Source of the DNA: Myxococcus guangdongensis
GTDB lineage: Bacteria > Myxococcota > Myxococcia > Myxococcales > Myxococcaceae
NCBI RefSeq assembly: GCF_024198255.1
Contig: NZ_JAJVKW010000006.1
Span: 124,001-188,000, forward strand
DNA: 64,000 bases
Direction: 5' to 3'
The translations under genes and the position numbers were made by a program. The first letter of the stretch is position 1; each line of letters starts with the position of its first letter. Below the pieces are notes generated by a model. It was not told the DNA's origin and did no database searches. It saw only the letters and a list, made by a program, of their open reading frames with translations. Positions 51,211-60,312 of this stretch are shown here, in pieces.

Positions 51211-52614
51211 ATGGACCTGGACGCATGGCTGACGAAGGTGCAGGAGCGGCAGCGCACCGCGCTCGCCGGGCTCGGCACGTTCCAGCAGCAGGTGGAGCGC
51301 GGGCTGCAACAGCTTCAGTCCAGCCTGGACGAATCGCAGCGGCGCATGGATGAAAGGGAGCCAGGACGCGTCCAGCGGATGGTCGCTTCGCTCGATGTAG
51401 ACGGGTTGCTCGAGAAGATGAATGGCAGGCGCTACTCGGAGTTGAGCCCGCGTGAACGACGCGTCGTGCCTTCGTTCTGGCGGAAGGTCCAGCCCGTGCG
51501 CATGGCGGAGTTCCTGGAGCAGTTTCCAGACGGTTGGTCTCGGCTCGTGAGGCAACGGCTTCGCGACTGGTGTCTGGCGGATGCGGATTCCATGCACCTG
51601 CGAGAATGGACGGGGTTGACCCGGCGCTGTCCGAAGGACTTGCCTTCGCTGCGGTGGCGTCTTCCGGTGCCCATTGAGCTTGCGCTCGAGCCAGAGGGGC
51701 CGAGAAGCGTCGCGGCGGGTTGGGGAGCCCATCCGCTGCGGGAGGTGGTGTCGCTGCTAGGGCAGGCGGGACTGCGCCCCTCGATTGGCTACGCGGGACA
51801 TGTCGTCGCGGAGCACCTGTTGCGACAGTGCGTCGCTCGCGAGGACGTGTCGGAGTCCCTGCTGTTCCTGGTTGATTCTCAGGAGGGGCGGGCGTGGCTG
51901 CCGGGCGTGAGTGGCGGAGGGAGTGTCCTGGGCGCTCCGGTGGAGGCGCGCGTCGCCGTCGTCGCGACACTGCTGGAGTGTCGTGCGCGAGGGCGCGTCG
52001 GCAAGGACGTGCAGGCCCGCGTCGAGGAGCGGCTCGTCGCGAGGGACAGCGTCTTCGGGGACCCGCGACTGTCCACCCTGACGGAGGCGTGGAGCGCCGT
52101 TCGCAAGTGCTCGAAGCAGGCGTTCGATGCGTTCTTGTCGGCGCTCATCCAGCAGGACCTCGAGTTCTTCTTCGAGAAAGCGATGAACGAACGGGACCGG
52201 CATGCCTTTTGGTTGCGCTACCTGGGCGTCATCCAATCGACGACCTGCTGGCTGGCGCCGGATACCTACGACGCGTTGCAGAGGAGCGTCAGAACGCTCC
52301 CCCTGGAGCAGCAAGCCGCGTTCAGGAGGGCGAGGCGCTTGGCGAAAGGTGACGTGAGCGCCTTCTGTTTGCGGTTCAGCGAGTACTCGGTGGTCGAATT
52401 CTCCGACACAGGGAATGCGACGTATGTTTATGGGCACAGTGTCTTCAGTGGCAGGGTGCTGGGAGGCGGGGTGGAGAGCGCGAATGACCTCAAGGTCCGG
52501 CGTGAGGCGAAGGACCGGTTGCATCATCATTCGAACTGGGAGCCTCGGTTCGAGCAGGCGCTTCTGGAGTTGGGCATCGAGCGCAAGCCCCCGGGGCCGA
52601 AGCGCTCGTCTTGA
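51211..52614 (+). CDS. zorC: Zorya type I protein ZorC (EH_Signature-like)
   Basis: 467 residues from ATG 51211, with a perfect AGGAGG at 51201-51206 overlapping the zorB stop. The N-terminus is a coiled-coil-like helix ('MDLDAWLTKVQERQRTALAGLGTFQQQVERGLQQLQ'), with helical repeats in the middle. The C-terminal block 'SVVEFSDTGNATYVYGHSVFSGRVLGG', then 'RLHHHSNWEPRFEQALLELGI', carries the 'H..W..RF...L...GI' pattern of the EH_Signature domain that defines ZorC. In type I Zorya, ZorC binds DNA and cooperates with ZorD. E. coli ZorC is about 560 residues, so this copy is shorter. Identification rests partly on context, since the domain is weakly conserved. Confidence 0.72.
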   Translation: MDLDAWLTKVQERQRTALAGLGTFQQQVERGLQQLQSSLDESQRRMDEREPGRVQRMVASLDVDGLLEKMNGRRYSELSPRERRVVPSFWRKVQPVRMAEFLEQFPDGWSRLVRQRLRDWCLADADSMHLREWTGLTRRCPKDLPSLRWRLPVPIELALEPEGPRSVAAGWGAHPLREVVSLLGQAGLRPSIGYAGHVVAEHLLRQCVAREDVSESLLFLVDSQEGRAWLPGVSGGGSVLGAPVEARVAVVATLLECRARGRVGKDVQARVEERLVARDSVFGDPRLSTLTEAWSAVRKCSKQAFDAFLSALIQQDLEFFFEKAMNERDRHAFWLRYLGVIQSTTCWLAPDTYDALQRSVRTLPLEQQAAFRRARRLAKGDVSAFCLRFSEYSVVEFSDTGNATYVYGHSVFSGRVLGGGVESANDLKVRREAKDRLHHHSNWEPRFEQALLELGIERKPPGPKRSS

Positions 52615-52698
52615 AACTGCGTTCGACGCCAAGTCCCAAGTGCACATGGGTTCAGCGTCATGTTCGAGCCTGATAGCGTCGTCGCCACGGGAGGGCGC

Positions 52699-54927
52699 AT
52701 GCTCAGGTCATTCGTGGTGGCGATCATCCTCGGCGTCCTTGTCGTGTGCGTGGCGCTCGTCTCGAATGAGCGCTCGACGACGCAGGCGGCGATGCTCCCG
52801 GTGCGGGAGCTCACCGCGACACCGCCGGACGAAGCGCCGTCGACCCTTGGCGCGTCCGAGGAACCTCTCGAGGGCGCCCAGCAGCACCCAGCCTCCGCTG
52901 TCCTCCTGGAGGGCATCATCCTCGACGAGGACGACCAGCCAGTGACGGCGGCCACGGTGGTCGCGATGACACCCCCCCGACTGATGAAGGCTGTCGCCCG
53001 ACCCACCGGTGAGTTGGACCCCGTGGAACAGGTGGGGGGAGTGACGCAGTGGTTCGGAGACTACGCCTCCGACCGGTTCGAGATGGAGGTCGACGACGCG
53101 GGCCGCTTCGTCCTCGAGGTGGCCCAGGCGGGGTCGCACTTCCTCGTCGCCTCGGCGGAGGGCTTCGTCGTCACGCGCGTGGACGTCTCGGCGCCAGCCA
53201 AGGACCTCCGGCTCGTCCTGCGCGCCGGTGGGCAGGTGGAGGGCACCGTGGTCAGCGCCACGGGAATCGCACTCCCGGACGTGAATCTCTTCCTGTTCGC
53301 CGATGGCATCCAGACCCATGTCGCCGAGAGCAAGAGCGATGAACAGGGGCGCTTCCAACTGCACACCGTGCTGCCTGGCCGATACAAACTCGCGGCGGTC
53401 TTCGACACGGGCGCGCCGCATCGGGTGTCGCGTGTCATTGATGTCCGTCCCTCGGAGCCGACGACGGTGACCTTGCGGATGGACACCGGTCGCTCCGTGT
53501 CCGGCACCGTGGTGGACGAAGCCAACCGCCCCGTGGCTCACGCCGAGGTGTCGGCCCGGTCGGACCCGGAAGCCCACGCCGAACTGTACGAGCGAGAGCG
53601 CGGCCCGCGGGTGTCGGCTTCGTCCGCGCGCACGGATGACTCGGGGCGCTTCACGGTCCACCACCTGTTACCAGGAACATGCCTCCTCTCCGTCGAGAAG
53701 CCTGGCTACGTGCAGCGTGAGCACGACGGCGAGGACTCCCAGCGCACCGTCGTGGCGGGTGCGACGGACGTGACGCTGGTGATGCGCTATCAGGGCAGCA
53801 TCCGGGGACGGCTCCGGCGCTCGGACGGCTCGCCCATCACCCGCTTCAGCATCAACGACGAGCCCATCGAGCACGACGACGGGGCCTTCCGGCTCCCCCT
53901 CCAGCAACCGGGCATGACCTGGCTGACGCTCGAAGCGCCGGACCTGCTGCGCACCGTCCGCGAGGTGCCAGTCGAGCCCGGTCAGGACGTGGACCTGGGT
54001 GACCTCGTCCTCGACGCAGGGCTTCGCATACGAGGGCGGGTGCTGGACACGAGGACCTCCGCTCCCATCGAGGGCGCGAAGGTCGCCGTCCGGCACACGC
54101 AGGCCGGCTCCGAGGGCATCGCGGCGCCCGAGCTGGCGAGCGCGAAGACGGACGCGACAGGTGCCTTCGCGCTCGCTCCAGTGGAGGCCGGCTCGCTGCG
54201 CTTGGACGTCTCGCGCTCCGGCTGTCTACCCCTGCGAAGCTCGCTGCGCGTGAGCGAGGAGCCGCTGGAGCTGCGCCTCTCCTCGGGTGCGCGAGTGACG
54301 GGCACCGTGAAGGACCGTGAGGGGCGGCCCGCGAACGTGGTGTTGCGAGTATTTCCCCTGGGGGACCACCCGGGCCACTCGCCCACCAGCGTGCAGGTCC
54401 GGGACGGCACCTTCGATGTGGCTGGGCTGGAGCCCGGGGAGTACGCCTTCAAGGTCCTCTCCGTGCACGACTCCCTGGGGAGCGTCTGGTCGGAGAGGCG
54501 CTCTGGCCGCTATGTCCCCCGCAGGGTGACGCTGGCGCCCGAGGAGCAGCGGGTGCTCCAACTCCAGGAGCGGGAGGGGCGCTCCTCGCTGCGTCTGCGC
54601 ATGCCCCGCTTCACGGGTGTCACCCCCGAGGATGTCGCTCCTCACGCAGCCGTGCTCATCCCGGGGACCGTTCCGCAGGTGCGCACCTATTCACGCTTCG
54701 AGCGGCTCATGCGCGAGCAGGGCGTGCCCGGCCCGCCGAAGCCGTCCTCTGCCGAAGTCGTCTACGACGCGCTGCCCGCGGGCCGTTACACGTACGTGCT
54801 CGTCGGAAAGCGTCCCCAGGGAGGCGCCTACCTCGTGCACACCGAAGTGCTGGAGGTGCCCGAGGCCCAGGGCGTGACCCGGGACCTCCAGCCCGTCTGG
54901 ACGCCCATCACACACATCATCCTCTGA
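52699..54927 (+). CDS. Membrane-anchored protein with carboxypeptidase-regulatory-like repeats
   Basis: 742 residues from ATG 52699, chosen for a strong GGGAGGG site; an in-frame ATG at 52660 would add 13 residues. An N-terminal TM (about 5-22, 'VVAIILGVLVVCVALV') is followed by several beta-sandwich units of the carboxypeptidase-regulatory (CarboxypepD_reg) type: 'GIILDEDDQPVTAATVVAM', 'GTVVSATGIALPDVNLFL...DEQGRFQLHTVLPGRYKL', 'GTVVDEANRPVAHAEVSARS...DDSGRFTVHHLLPGTCLLSV', 'GRVLDTRTSAPIEGAKVAV...DATGAFALAPVEAGSLRL', 'GTVKDREGRPANVVLRVF'. No enzyme domain is seen. It lies 84 bp after zorC on the same strand; it is probably unrelated to defence but is worth testing. Confidence 0.78.
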   Translation: MLRSFVVAIILGVLVVCVALVSNERSTTQAAMLPVRELTATPPDEAPSTLGASEEPLEGAQQHPASAVLLEGIILDEDDQPVTAATVVAMTPPRLMKAVARPTGELDPVEQVGGVTQWFGDYASDRFEMEVDDAGRFVLEVAQAGSHFLVASAEGFVVTRVDVSAPAKDLRLVLRAGGQVEGTVVSATGIALPDVNLFLFADGIQTHVAESKSDEQGRFQLHTVLPGRYKLAAVFDTGAPHRVSRVIDVRPSEPTTVTLRMDTGRSVSGTVVDEANRPVAHAEVSARSDPEAHAELYERERGPRVSASSARTDDSGRFTVHHLLPGTCLLSVEKPGYVQREHDGEDSQRTVVAGATDVTLVMRYQGSIRGRLRRSDGSPITRFSINDEPIEHDDGAFRLPLQQPGMTWLTLEAPDLLRTVREVPVEPGQDVDLGDLVLDAGLRIRGRVLDTRTSAPIEGAKVAVRHTQAGSEGIAAPELASAKTDATGAFALAPVEAGSLRLDVSRSGCLPLRSSLRVSEEPLELRLSSGARVTGTVKDREGRPANVVLRVFPLGDHPGHSPTSVQVRDGTFDVAGLEPGEYAFKVLSVHDSLGSVWSERRSGRYVPRRVTLAPEEQRVLQLQEREGRSSLRLRMPRFTGVTPEDVAPHAAVLIPGTVPQVRTYSRFERLMREQGVPGPPKPSSAEVVYDALPAGRYTYVLVGKRPQGGAYLVHTEVLEVPEAQGVTRDLQPVWTPITHIIL

Positions 54928-54936
54928 CGGAGGATG
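54918..54936. terminator. Short hairpin at convergent gene ends
   Basis: CATCCTC at 54918-54924 and GAGGATG at 54930-54936 form a perfect 7-bp stem with a 5-base loop containing the TGA stop. It sits between convergent genes ending at 54927 and 54949. Confidence 0.5.
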
Positions 54937-54948
54937 CGCGACAGGACG

Positions 54949-55971
54949 TCACTCCCGCGCGCCGTTGAACTCCGGCAGCAGGTACTCATCCACGGCGGGG
55001 ACCTTGTCGATGATGCCCAGCTCCACGAGCTGCTGGGAGAGCTGCTCCCACCGCTCGCGCTTCATCATCCCCAGGCCCCGGGTCCGCGTCTCCTCGGTCT
55101 CGATGAGCGGCTTCTGGGCCTCGGCCGCGGCGGCGAACGTCTCCGCGTCCATCGTCGTGTTCAGCTTGCCCATCACCGCGTTGGTCGGCCCCGGGTTGTC
55201 CAGATACGTGCGCCAGCCCTCCCGCACCGCCGCCACGAACGCCTTCACCTGCTCGGGATGCTCCTTCCAGTACTGCTTCCGGGTGATGACCACGGCGATG
55301 TACGGATTGAAGCCCTCGTCGGCCACCAGGAACACGGCCGGCGTGGCGCCCTGCCGCTTCGCGGCGATGGGCTCCGCGGTGACGAAGCACTGCTGGGCGA
55401 AGTCCTTGTCCGCGAGGAAGCGCGCCACGCCTCCGTCGTAGGGCACCACCTTCACCTTGTCGAAGCTGTACTTCTTCTTCAGGAAGGCCACGTAGGAGAG
55501 GCCCGGCTCCAGCGCCACCGTGCCCGAGGACAACACGTCCTTGATGCCCTTCGCCCCACGAGACGCGTGGGCCATGATGGCGTGCGGCGACGTCTGGTAC
55601 ACCGCGAACAGCGGAATCACATCCAGGCCCCGGGCGCGCGCGGTGATGATTTCATCCGCGCCGCTGATGCCGAACTCCGCCTTGCCCATGGCCACCATCT
55701 GCGGCACCGGCGCGCCCGCGCCGCCGCCCAGGATGTCCACGTCGAGCCCGTGACGGGTGAAGGCCCCCGACTCGCGCGCCGCGTAGAACCCGCCGAACTC
55801 CGGCTCCGGCACCCAGTTGAGCGCCAGCTTCACCTTGGCCAACGCGGCCTTCTGCGGCGCCGGGGTGCCCGCCTGGGCGCCCTGGGGGGGCTCCTCCTTC
55901 TGACGCGAACAGGCGCTCGCGGCCAACAGCAGCCCCACGCACCCCCACAGCTTCACGAGACGTCCGCTCAC
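54949..55971 (-). CDS. NMT1/THI5-like ABC-importer substrate-binding lipoprotein
   Basis: 340 residues from GTG 55971, preceded by GGGAGGGAGG; the long open frame upstream is a shadow of the permease. Lipobox 'LLLAASACSRQ'. The periplasmic binding fold: 'VKLALNWVPEPEFGGFYAARESGAFTRHGLDVDIL', 'MVAMGKAEFGISGADEIITARARGLDVIPLFAVYQ', 'KDVLSSGTVALEPGLSYVAFLKKK', 'EGFNPYIAVVITRKQYWKEHPEQVKAFVAA'. The 'LNW.PEPEFGGFYAA' start is typical of ThiY/NMT1-type receptors for hydroxymethylpyrimidine-like or sulfonate-type ligands. It is the third gene of the leftward operon (ATPase, permease, receptor). The ligand is not certain. Confidence 0.82.
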   Translation of the reverse strand: MSGRLVKLWGCVGLLLAASACSRQKEEPPQGAQAGTPAPQKAALAKVKLALNWVPEPEFGGFYAARESGAFTRHGLDVDILGGGAGAPVPQMVAMGKAEFGISGADEIITARARGLDVIPLFAVYQTSPHAIMAHASRGAKGIKDVLSSGTVALEPGLSYVAFLKKKYSFDKVKVVPYDGGVARFLADKDFAQQCFVTAEPIAAKRQGATPAVFLVADEGFNPYIAVVITRKQYWKEHPEQVKAFVAAVREGWRTYLDNPGPTNAVMGKLNTTMDAETFAAAAEAQKPLIETEETRTRGLGMMKRERWEQLSQQLVELGIIDKVPAVDEYLLPEFNGARE

Positions 55972-55994
55972 GTTCTGCCTCCCTCCCACGTGAC

Positions 55995-56777
55995 TCAATT
56001 CCCCTGCGCCGACGGGTGCCAGCGCCGCAGCAGCCGGGCCCCGGTCAGGCTCACCGCCCCGAACAACACCAGCCCCAACCCCGACGCCGCCAGCACCGCC
56101 GCGAACAACAGGTCCGTGCGCAGCTGACGGTACGCGGACAGCACCAGGATTCCCAGCCCCGCCGAGCCCTCGGAGAAGCCTGCGACGAACTCGCCGACGA
56201 TGGCGCCGATGACCGACAGGCCCGAGGCAATCTTCAACCCGGTGAACAGGTGCGGCAGCGCCGCGGGCAGCTCCAGCTTCCACAGCGTGGCGAAGCGTCC
56301 GGCGCCATACAGCCGGAACATGTCCCGCAGCGCCGGCTCCACCGAGCGCAGCCCGGTGAGCGTGTTGGCGATGACCGGGAACAACGAGACGATGAAGGAC
56401 GACACCGCGACGGCGCGAGGGCCCGGGCCGAACCACAACACCAGCAGCGGCGCGATGGCCACGATGGGCACCGTCTGCAGGAAGAGCGTGTACGGGTAGA
56501 GCGCGCGCTCCACCATCCGTGAGGACGCCAGCAGCACGGCCACGAGCACGCCCAGCACCGCGCTCAACCCGAAGCCCACCAGGGCCGCGCGTCCCGTGGT
56601 GAGCGCCGCGCCGAGGAGCGCGCCCGCCTCCCGGGCTCCCGCCGTCCCCACGGCCGAGGGCGGCGGCACCAGCCAGACTGGAATCTCGAAGAGGCGCACC
56701 GTGCCTTCCCAGAGCGTCAGCAGCACGACGAGCGCCACCAGCGGAGGCAGCGCCGCGCGAAGGGCCGGGCGGTTCAC
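55995..56777 (-). CDS. ABC importer permease (BPD_transp_1/SsuC-like)
   Basis: 260 residues from GTG 56777, overlapping the upstream ATPase stop by four bases (GTGA). It has about six TM helices ('PLVALVVLLTLWEG', 'AALVGFGLSAVLGVLVAVLLA', 'PYTLFLQTVPIVAIAPLLVLWFG', 'AVAVSSFIVSLFPVIANTLTGLRS', 'LSVIGAIVGEFVAG', 'LLFAAVLAASGLGLVLFGAVSL'). The EAA-type coupling loop is 'YGAGRFATLWKLELPAALPHLFTGLKIASG'. This is the standard permease partner of NMT1/SsuA-type receptors. It is encoded 23 bp ahead of the receptor gene. Confidence 0.88.
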   Translation of the reverse strand: MNRPALRAALPPLVALVVLLTLWEGTVRLFEIPVWLVPPPSAVGTAGAREAGALLGAALTTGRAALVGFGLSAVLGVLVAVLLASSRMVERALYPYTLFLQTVPIVAIAPLLVLWFGPGPRAVAVSSFIVSLFPVIANTLTGLRSVEPALRDMFRLYGAGRFATLWKLELPAALPHLFTGLKIASGLSVIGAIVGEFVAGFSEGSAGLGILVLSAYRQLRTDLLFAAVLAASGLGLVLFGAVSLTGARLLRRWHPSAQGN

Positions 56778-57592
56778 CAGCGCTCTCCTTGTTCCAGGGC
56801 CTCGTGGAGCAGGCGGGCCTCGCGCGCGAAGGAGGCCTCGGTGCGCAGGTCCGCGCCGCGCTCGGCGGGCAGCTCCAGCGTCCGGTCCAGCACCACGCGC
56901 GCGGGGCGCCGCGACAGCACCACGGCCCGCTCGGCCAGGTAGGCGGCCTCGGAGAGGGAGTGGGTGACGAAGAGCACCGTCATCCCCAACTGGCGCCACA
57001 GCGCGCGGAGTTGGTCATCGAGCCGGCCGCGCGTCAGCTCGTCCAACGCCGCGAAGGGCTCGTCCAGGAGCAGCAGCCGGGGCCGGGTGACGAGCGCGCG
57101 CGCCAGGGACACGCGCATGCGCATGCCGCCGGACAGCTCGGCCGGATGGCGCTCCGTGGCGTCGCCCAGGCCCACCTGCTCGAGCACCGCGCGCGCGGCG
57201 GCCTGTCGCTCCGGCCGGGGTACGCCGGTCAGCTCCAGCGGCAGCGCCGCGTTGTCCAACACCGAGCGCCACGGCAGCAGGTGCGCGTCCTGGAACACGT
57301 ACGCGATGGGCGCGCGCTCACCGTGGGTGCGCTCCAGCGTCGGCGTGAAGGTGATGTGCCCGGCCTCCGCGCGGTCCAACCCGGCCACCAGCCGCAGCAG
57401 CGTGGACTTGCCACAGCCAGAGGGCCCGAGCAGCGCCACGAACGAGCCGGGCGCTACTTCCAGGTCCAGCCCCGACAGCACGGCGAGGTCACCCGGGAAG
57501 GCGCGGCGCAGGCCCTCGACCTTCACGCGGACGCCCCCACTTCCGGAGACGGGGGCTGGGGGAGCGGGGGGAGCGAGGCCAGGAGGCGCCAT
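56774..57592 (-). CDS. ABC importer ATPase (SsuB/ThiZ-like)
   Basis: 272 residues from ATG 57592. All ATPase motifs are present: Walker A 'LLGPSGCGKSTLLRLVAG', Q-loop 'AYVFQDAHLLPW', ABC signature 'ELSGGMRMRVSLARAL', Walker B 'RLLLLDEPFAALDELTR', and switch His in 'VLFVTHSLSEAAYLAERAVVLSRRPARV'. It heads the ATPase-permease-receptor operon. No Shine-Dalgarno is seen before the ATG; a start 45 bp further in ('VSGSGGVRVKVEGL') is an alternative. The leader (57593-57767) was inspected for a TPP riboswitch and rejected. Confidence 0.88.
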   Translation of the reverse strand: MAPPGLAPPAPPAPVSGSGGVRVKVEGLRRAFPGDLAVLSGLDLEVAPGSFVALLGPSGCGKSTLLRLVAGLDRAEAGHITFTPTLERTHGERAPIAYVFQDAHLLPWRSVLDNAALPLELTGVPRPERQAAARAVLEQVGLGDATERHPAELSGGMRMRVSLARALVTRPRLLLLDEPFAALDELTRGRLDDQLRALWRQLGMTVLFVTHSLSEAAYLAERAVVLSRRPARVVLDRTLELPAERGADLRTEASFAREARLLHEALEQGERW

Positions 57593-57797
57593 GGAAGGGG
57601 CGTTTCTAACCGTCCTGACCTCGCGAGGCGAGCGTGGATCTCACCCCCAGGGACGTCGGCGCGGGGCGCGTGTGGCGGTTCCACCGGAGCATCCGGGTAC
57701 AGATGCAACAACATCACGAATCCGAGAGAATCTGAAATTCATGTAATTTGAGCTATGTCTGGATATCATGGTGGTGAACCAAGGAGGGTTCTCCATC

Positions 57798-60266
57798 ATG
57801 CGTATCTTCCGCCGGGCCATGCCCGGACTTCCCATGTTCGCGGTGGTCTCACTGCTCCTGCAGGTCTGGGGCGTCTCCGAGGCCGAGGCCGCCGAGCGGC
57901 GCTTCCTGGTCGACTTCGGTGACGGGCCCACGGCCACGCCGGGGTGGAACAACCTCCACTTCGGCTCCACCGGCTCTTCGTTGAACAACCTGGTGGACAG
58001 CGCGGGCGTGGGCTCGGGGCTGTCGCTCCAGATAACGGACGGGTTCTGGCAGGGGTGGACGGGCGCCTACAACGGCGGCGGCACCACCGCGAGCACCGTC
58101 TATCCCGCGTCGGCCACGCGGGACACGTTCTTCATCGGCACCAACGAGGGGACGACGGACACGCAGGCGCAGGTCCGCCTCTCCGGGCTGGCCATCAACG
58201 GCACCTACTCGCTGCGCTTCTATGCGTCGCGGATGGCGGGTGACACGGCGGACCGGACGACGCGCTATGCGGTGGGCGCGCAGGCGGTGGAGTTGCAGGC
58301 GACCAACAACATCGACGGCGTGGTGCAGCTGACGAACCTGGTGCCCTCGAACGGCGCGCTGGACATCACCGTGACGATGAAGCCCGGCGCCATCTTCGGC
58401 TACCTGGGCGTGCTCGAGGTCATCGAGCAGGACGGCGGCGTGGTGGTGAACCAGCCGCCCGTGGTGAACGCGGGGGCCGACCGCACCGTGCCGCTGCCCA
58501 CCAACACGGTGGCGCTGCAGCAGTCCTTCTCCGACCCGGAGGGGCAGGCCACCACCTTCGTGTGGACGCAGGTCTCCGGTCCCACCACGGCCCGGCTGTA
58601 CCAGAACCCCTGGACTCCGCTCGTCGCGAGCAACCTGGCGCAGGGCACCTACGTCTTCCGGCTCACGGTGACGGATGCCCTGGGCGCGAGCGCGTCCGAT
58701 GACGTGAGCGTGTCCGTGGTGCCGAGCACGGGGAGCGGCACGCCCTTCCTGCGCACCCTCACGGAGAAGTCCGTCACGGCGAGCGGCAAGGTCATCCACT
58801 ACTACGAGTCACTGCCTCGCGGGTACAACACGGACCCGAACCGCAAGTGGCCGGTCATCGTCTTCCACCACGGCGTCGGCGAGAAGGGCAGCACCCCCGA
58901 GTCGCTGCCGAGCGTCCTCGGCAACATGACGCTCGTGCGGGACAACGTGCCGCTGGAGTTCGACATCAACGGCGTCACCGAGTCCTTCATCGTCCTGATT
59001 CCGCAGCTCCACGGGAACTACGGCGACTGGCAGGACTTCTTCACGCAGGCGATGATCGACTCGGCGAAGACGAACCTCCGGACCGACGCGGACCGCGTGT
59101 ACCTGATGGGCTTCTCGCTGGGCGCGTTCCACACCTGGAGCTTCCCGCAGCGCTCGGACACGAACGCCCGGCAGATCGCCGCCATCGTTCCCTTCTCGGG
59201 CGGACGCGTCTACAGCGTGAACGGCGTGTCTCAAATCTGCCGGCTGGCCACCTCGAAGGTGCCCGTGTGGACGTTCCACGCGGCGGACGACGGCACGGTG
59301 CACGTGAGCTACACGGACGCCGCGGTGAACGGCCTCAACGGCTGCTCACCCGCGCCGGACCCGGCGCCGCGCTACACGCGCCCCGCCACGGGGAACCATT
59401 GGATCATCGGCTCGGGCGCGTCGCCGACGCAGCCGCCGGCCAACAACATCTATCACTGGATGCTCTCGCACCGTCGCGTCAGCACGCCGCCGCCCGTCAC
59501 CCAGCGCACGCTCACGCCGAGGACGACCACGGTGCCCAAGCTCTGGAATGCACAGTTGGGCTACTACGAGTCGCTGCCGCGCGGGTATGACGCCAACCCG
59601 AGCCGCCAGTGGCCGCTGCTCGTCTTCCTCCATGGCATGGGGGAGCGTGGCAACGGCACGACGGAGCTGTCCAGGGTGCTGCGGCATGGCGTGCCCGCGC
59701 AGATCAACGCGGGGCATCCGCTGGAGTTCACTGTCAACGGGGTGACCGAGTCCTTCGTGGTGCTCGCGCCCCAGCTCGGCGAGAGCGGCTCGAGTTGGCA
59801 TCCCTATCTGGTCGAGCGCCTGCTCGACGTCGCGCAGACGAGCTACCGCATCAACCCCAAGCGCGTGTACCTGACGGGCGTGTCGCTGGGCGGCTTCGGC
59901 ACGACGGCCTTCGTGGAGCTCTCCCTCGCGAACGCCCAGCGCATCGCGGCCATCGCGCCCACGGATGGCGCCCACTATGGCGGCATCGTCTGGACGCCGG
60001 ACCTGGACAACGTGACGACCAACGCCTGCTATCTCGCGCAGGCCGACGTGAAGGTCTGGCAGTTCTACGGGAAGAACGACGGAGATTGGGCGTGGACGGC
60101 CTCGGACTTCGTCACGCGTCTGAACGCCTGCGCGCCCCCGTCACCGACGTTGGTGACTCGCTACGATGACCTGGGGCATGCGGCCTACACCCGGGCCTAT
60201 TACACGGACCACACGTATCACTCCCCGAACCTCTACGAGTGGCTGCTCGCGCAGCAGCGCCCGTAG
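57798..60266 (+). CDS. Secreted protein with two tandem alpha/beta-hydrolase domains
   Basis: 822 residues from ATG 57798, with AAGGAGGG 10-17 bases upstream. Signal peptide cleaved near 'VSEAEAAE'. Residues about 30-210 are beta-rich ('RRFLVDFGDGPTATPGW'); residues about 220-315 are a PKD-like unit ('NQPPVVNAGADRTVPLP'). Hydrolase one: 'YESLPRGYNTDPNRKWPVIVFHHGVGEKG', nucleophile 'VYLMGFSLGAFHTW', 'WTFHAADDGTVHVSY'. Hydrolase two: 'YESLPRGYDANPSRQWPLLVFLHGMGERG', nucleophile 'VYLTGVSLGGFGTTAF', 'YGKNDGDWAWTAS'. The two halves are homologous, so the gene arose by internal duplication. They resemble phospholipase/carboxylesterase or PHB-depolymerase-type secreted esterases. Confidence 0.82.
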   Translation: MRIFRRAMPGLPMFAVVSLLLQVWGVSEAEAAERRFLVDFGDGPTATPGWNNLHFGSTGSSLNNLVDSAGVGSGLSLQITDGFWQGWTGAYNGGGTTASTVYPASATRDTFFIGTNEGTTDTQAQVRLSGLAINGTYSLRFYASRMAGDTADRTTRYAVGAQAVELQATNNIDGVVQLTNLVPSNGALDITVTMKPGAIFGYLGVLEVIEQDGGVVVNQPPVVNAGADRTVPLPTNTVALQQSFSDPEGQATTFVWTQVSGPTTARLYQNPWTPLVASNLAQGTYVFRLTVTDALGASASDDVSVSVVPSTGSGTPFLRTLTEKSVTASGKVIHYYESLPRGYNTDPNRKWPVIVFHHGVGEKGSTPESLPSVLGNMTLVRDNVPLEFDINGVTESFIVLIPQLHGNYGDWQDFFTQAMIDSAKTNLRTDADRVYLMGFSLGAFHTWSFPQRSDTNARQIAAIVPFSGGRVYSVNGVSQICRLATSKVPVWTFHAADDGTVHVSYTDAAVNGLNGCSPAPDPAPRYTRPATGNHWIIGSGASPTQPPANNIYHWMLSHRRVSTPPPVTQRTLTPRTTTVPKLWNAQLGYYESLPRGYDANPSRQWPLLVFLHGMGERGNGTTELSRVLRHGVPAQINAGHPLEFTVNGVTESFVVLAPQLGESGSSWHPYLVERLLDVAQTSYRINPKRVYLTGVSLGGFGTTAFVELSLANAQRIAAIAPTDGAHYGGIVWTPDLDNVTTNACYLAQADVKVWQFYGKNDGDWAWTASDFVTRLNACAPPSPTLVTRYDDLGHAAYTRAYYTDHTYHSPNLYEWLLAQQRP

Positions 60267-60279
60267 TGGATGAAGTGGG

Positions 60280-60305
60280 GCCCCGCTGCTCGCACGGAGC
60301 GGGGC
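60280..60305. terminator. Bidirectional hairpin terminator
   Basis: GCCCCGCT at 60280-60287 and AGCGGGGC at 60298-60305 form an 8-bp perfect stem with a 10-base loop, in the 46-bp gap between convergent stops at 60266 and 60313. Confidence 0.65.
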
Positions 60306-60312
60306 TCTGGGC

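Noticed and set aside
57593-57767. TPP riboswitch in the leader of the ThiY-like ABC operon
   Set aside because: A GTGAGAT element is present on the minus strand, but the second conserved block (ACCTGAT...) and the required pairing are absent.
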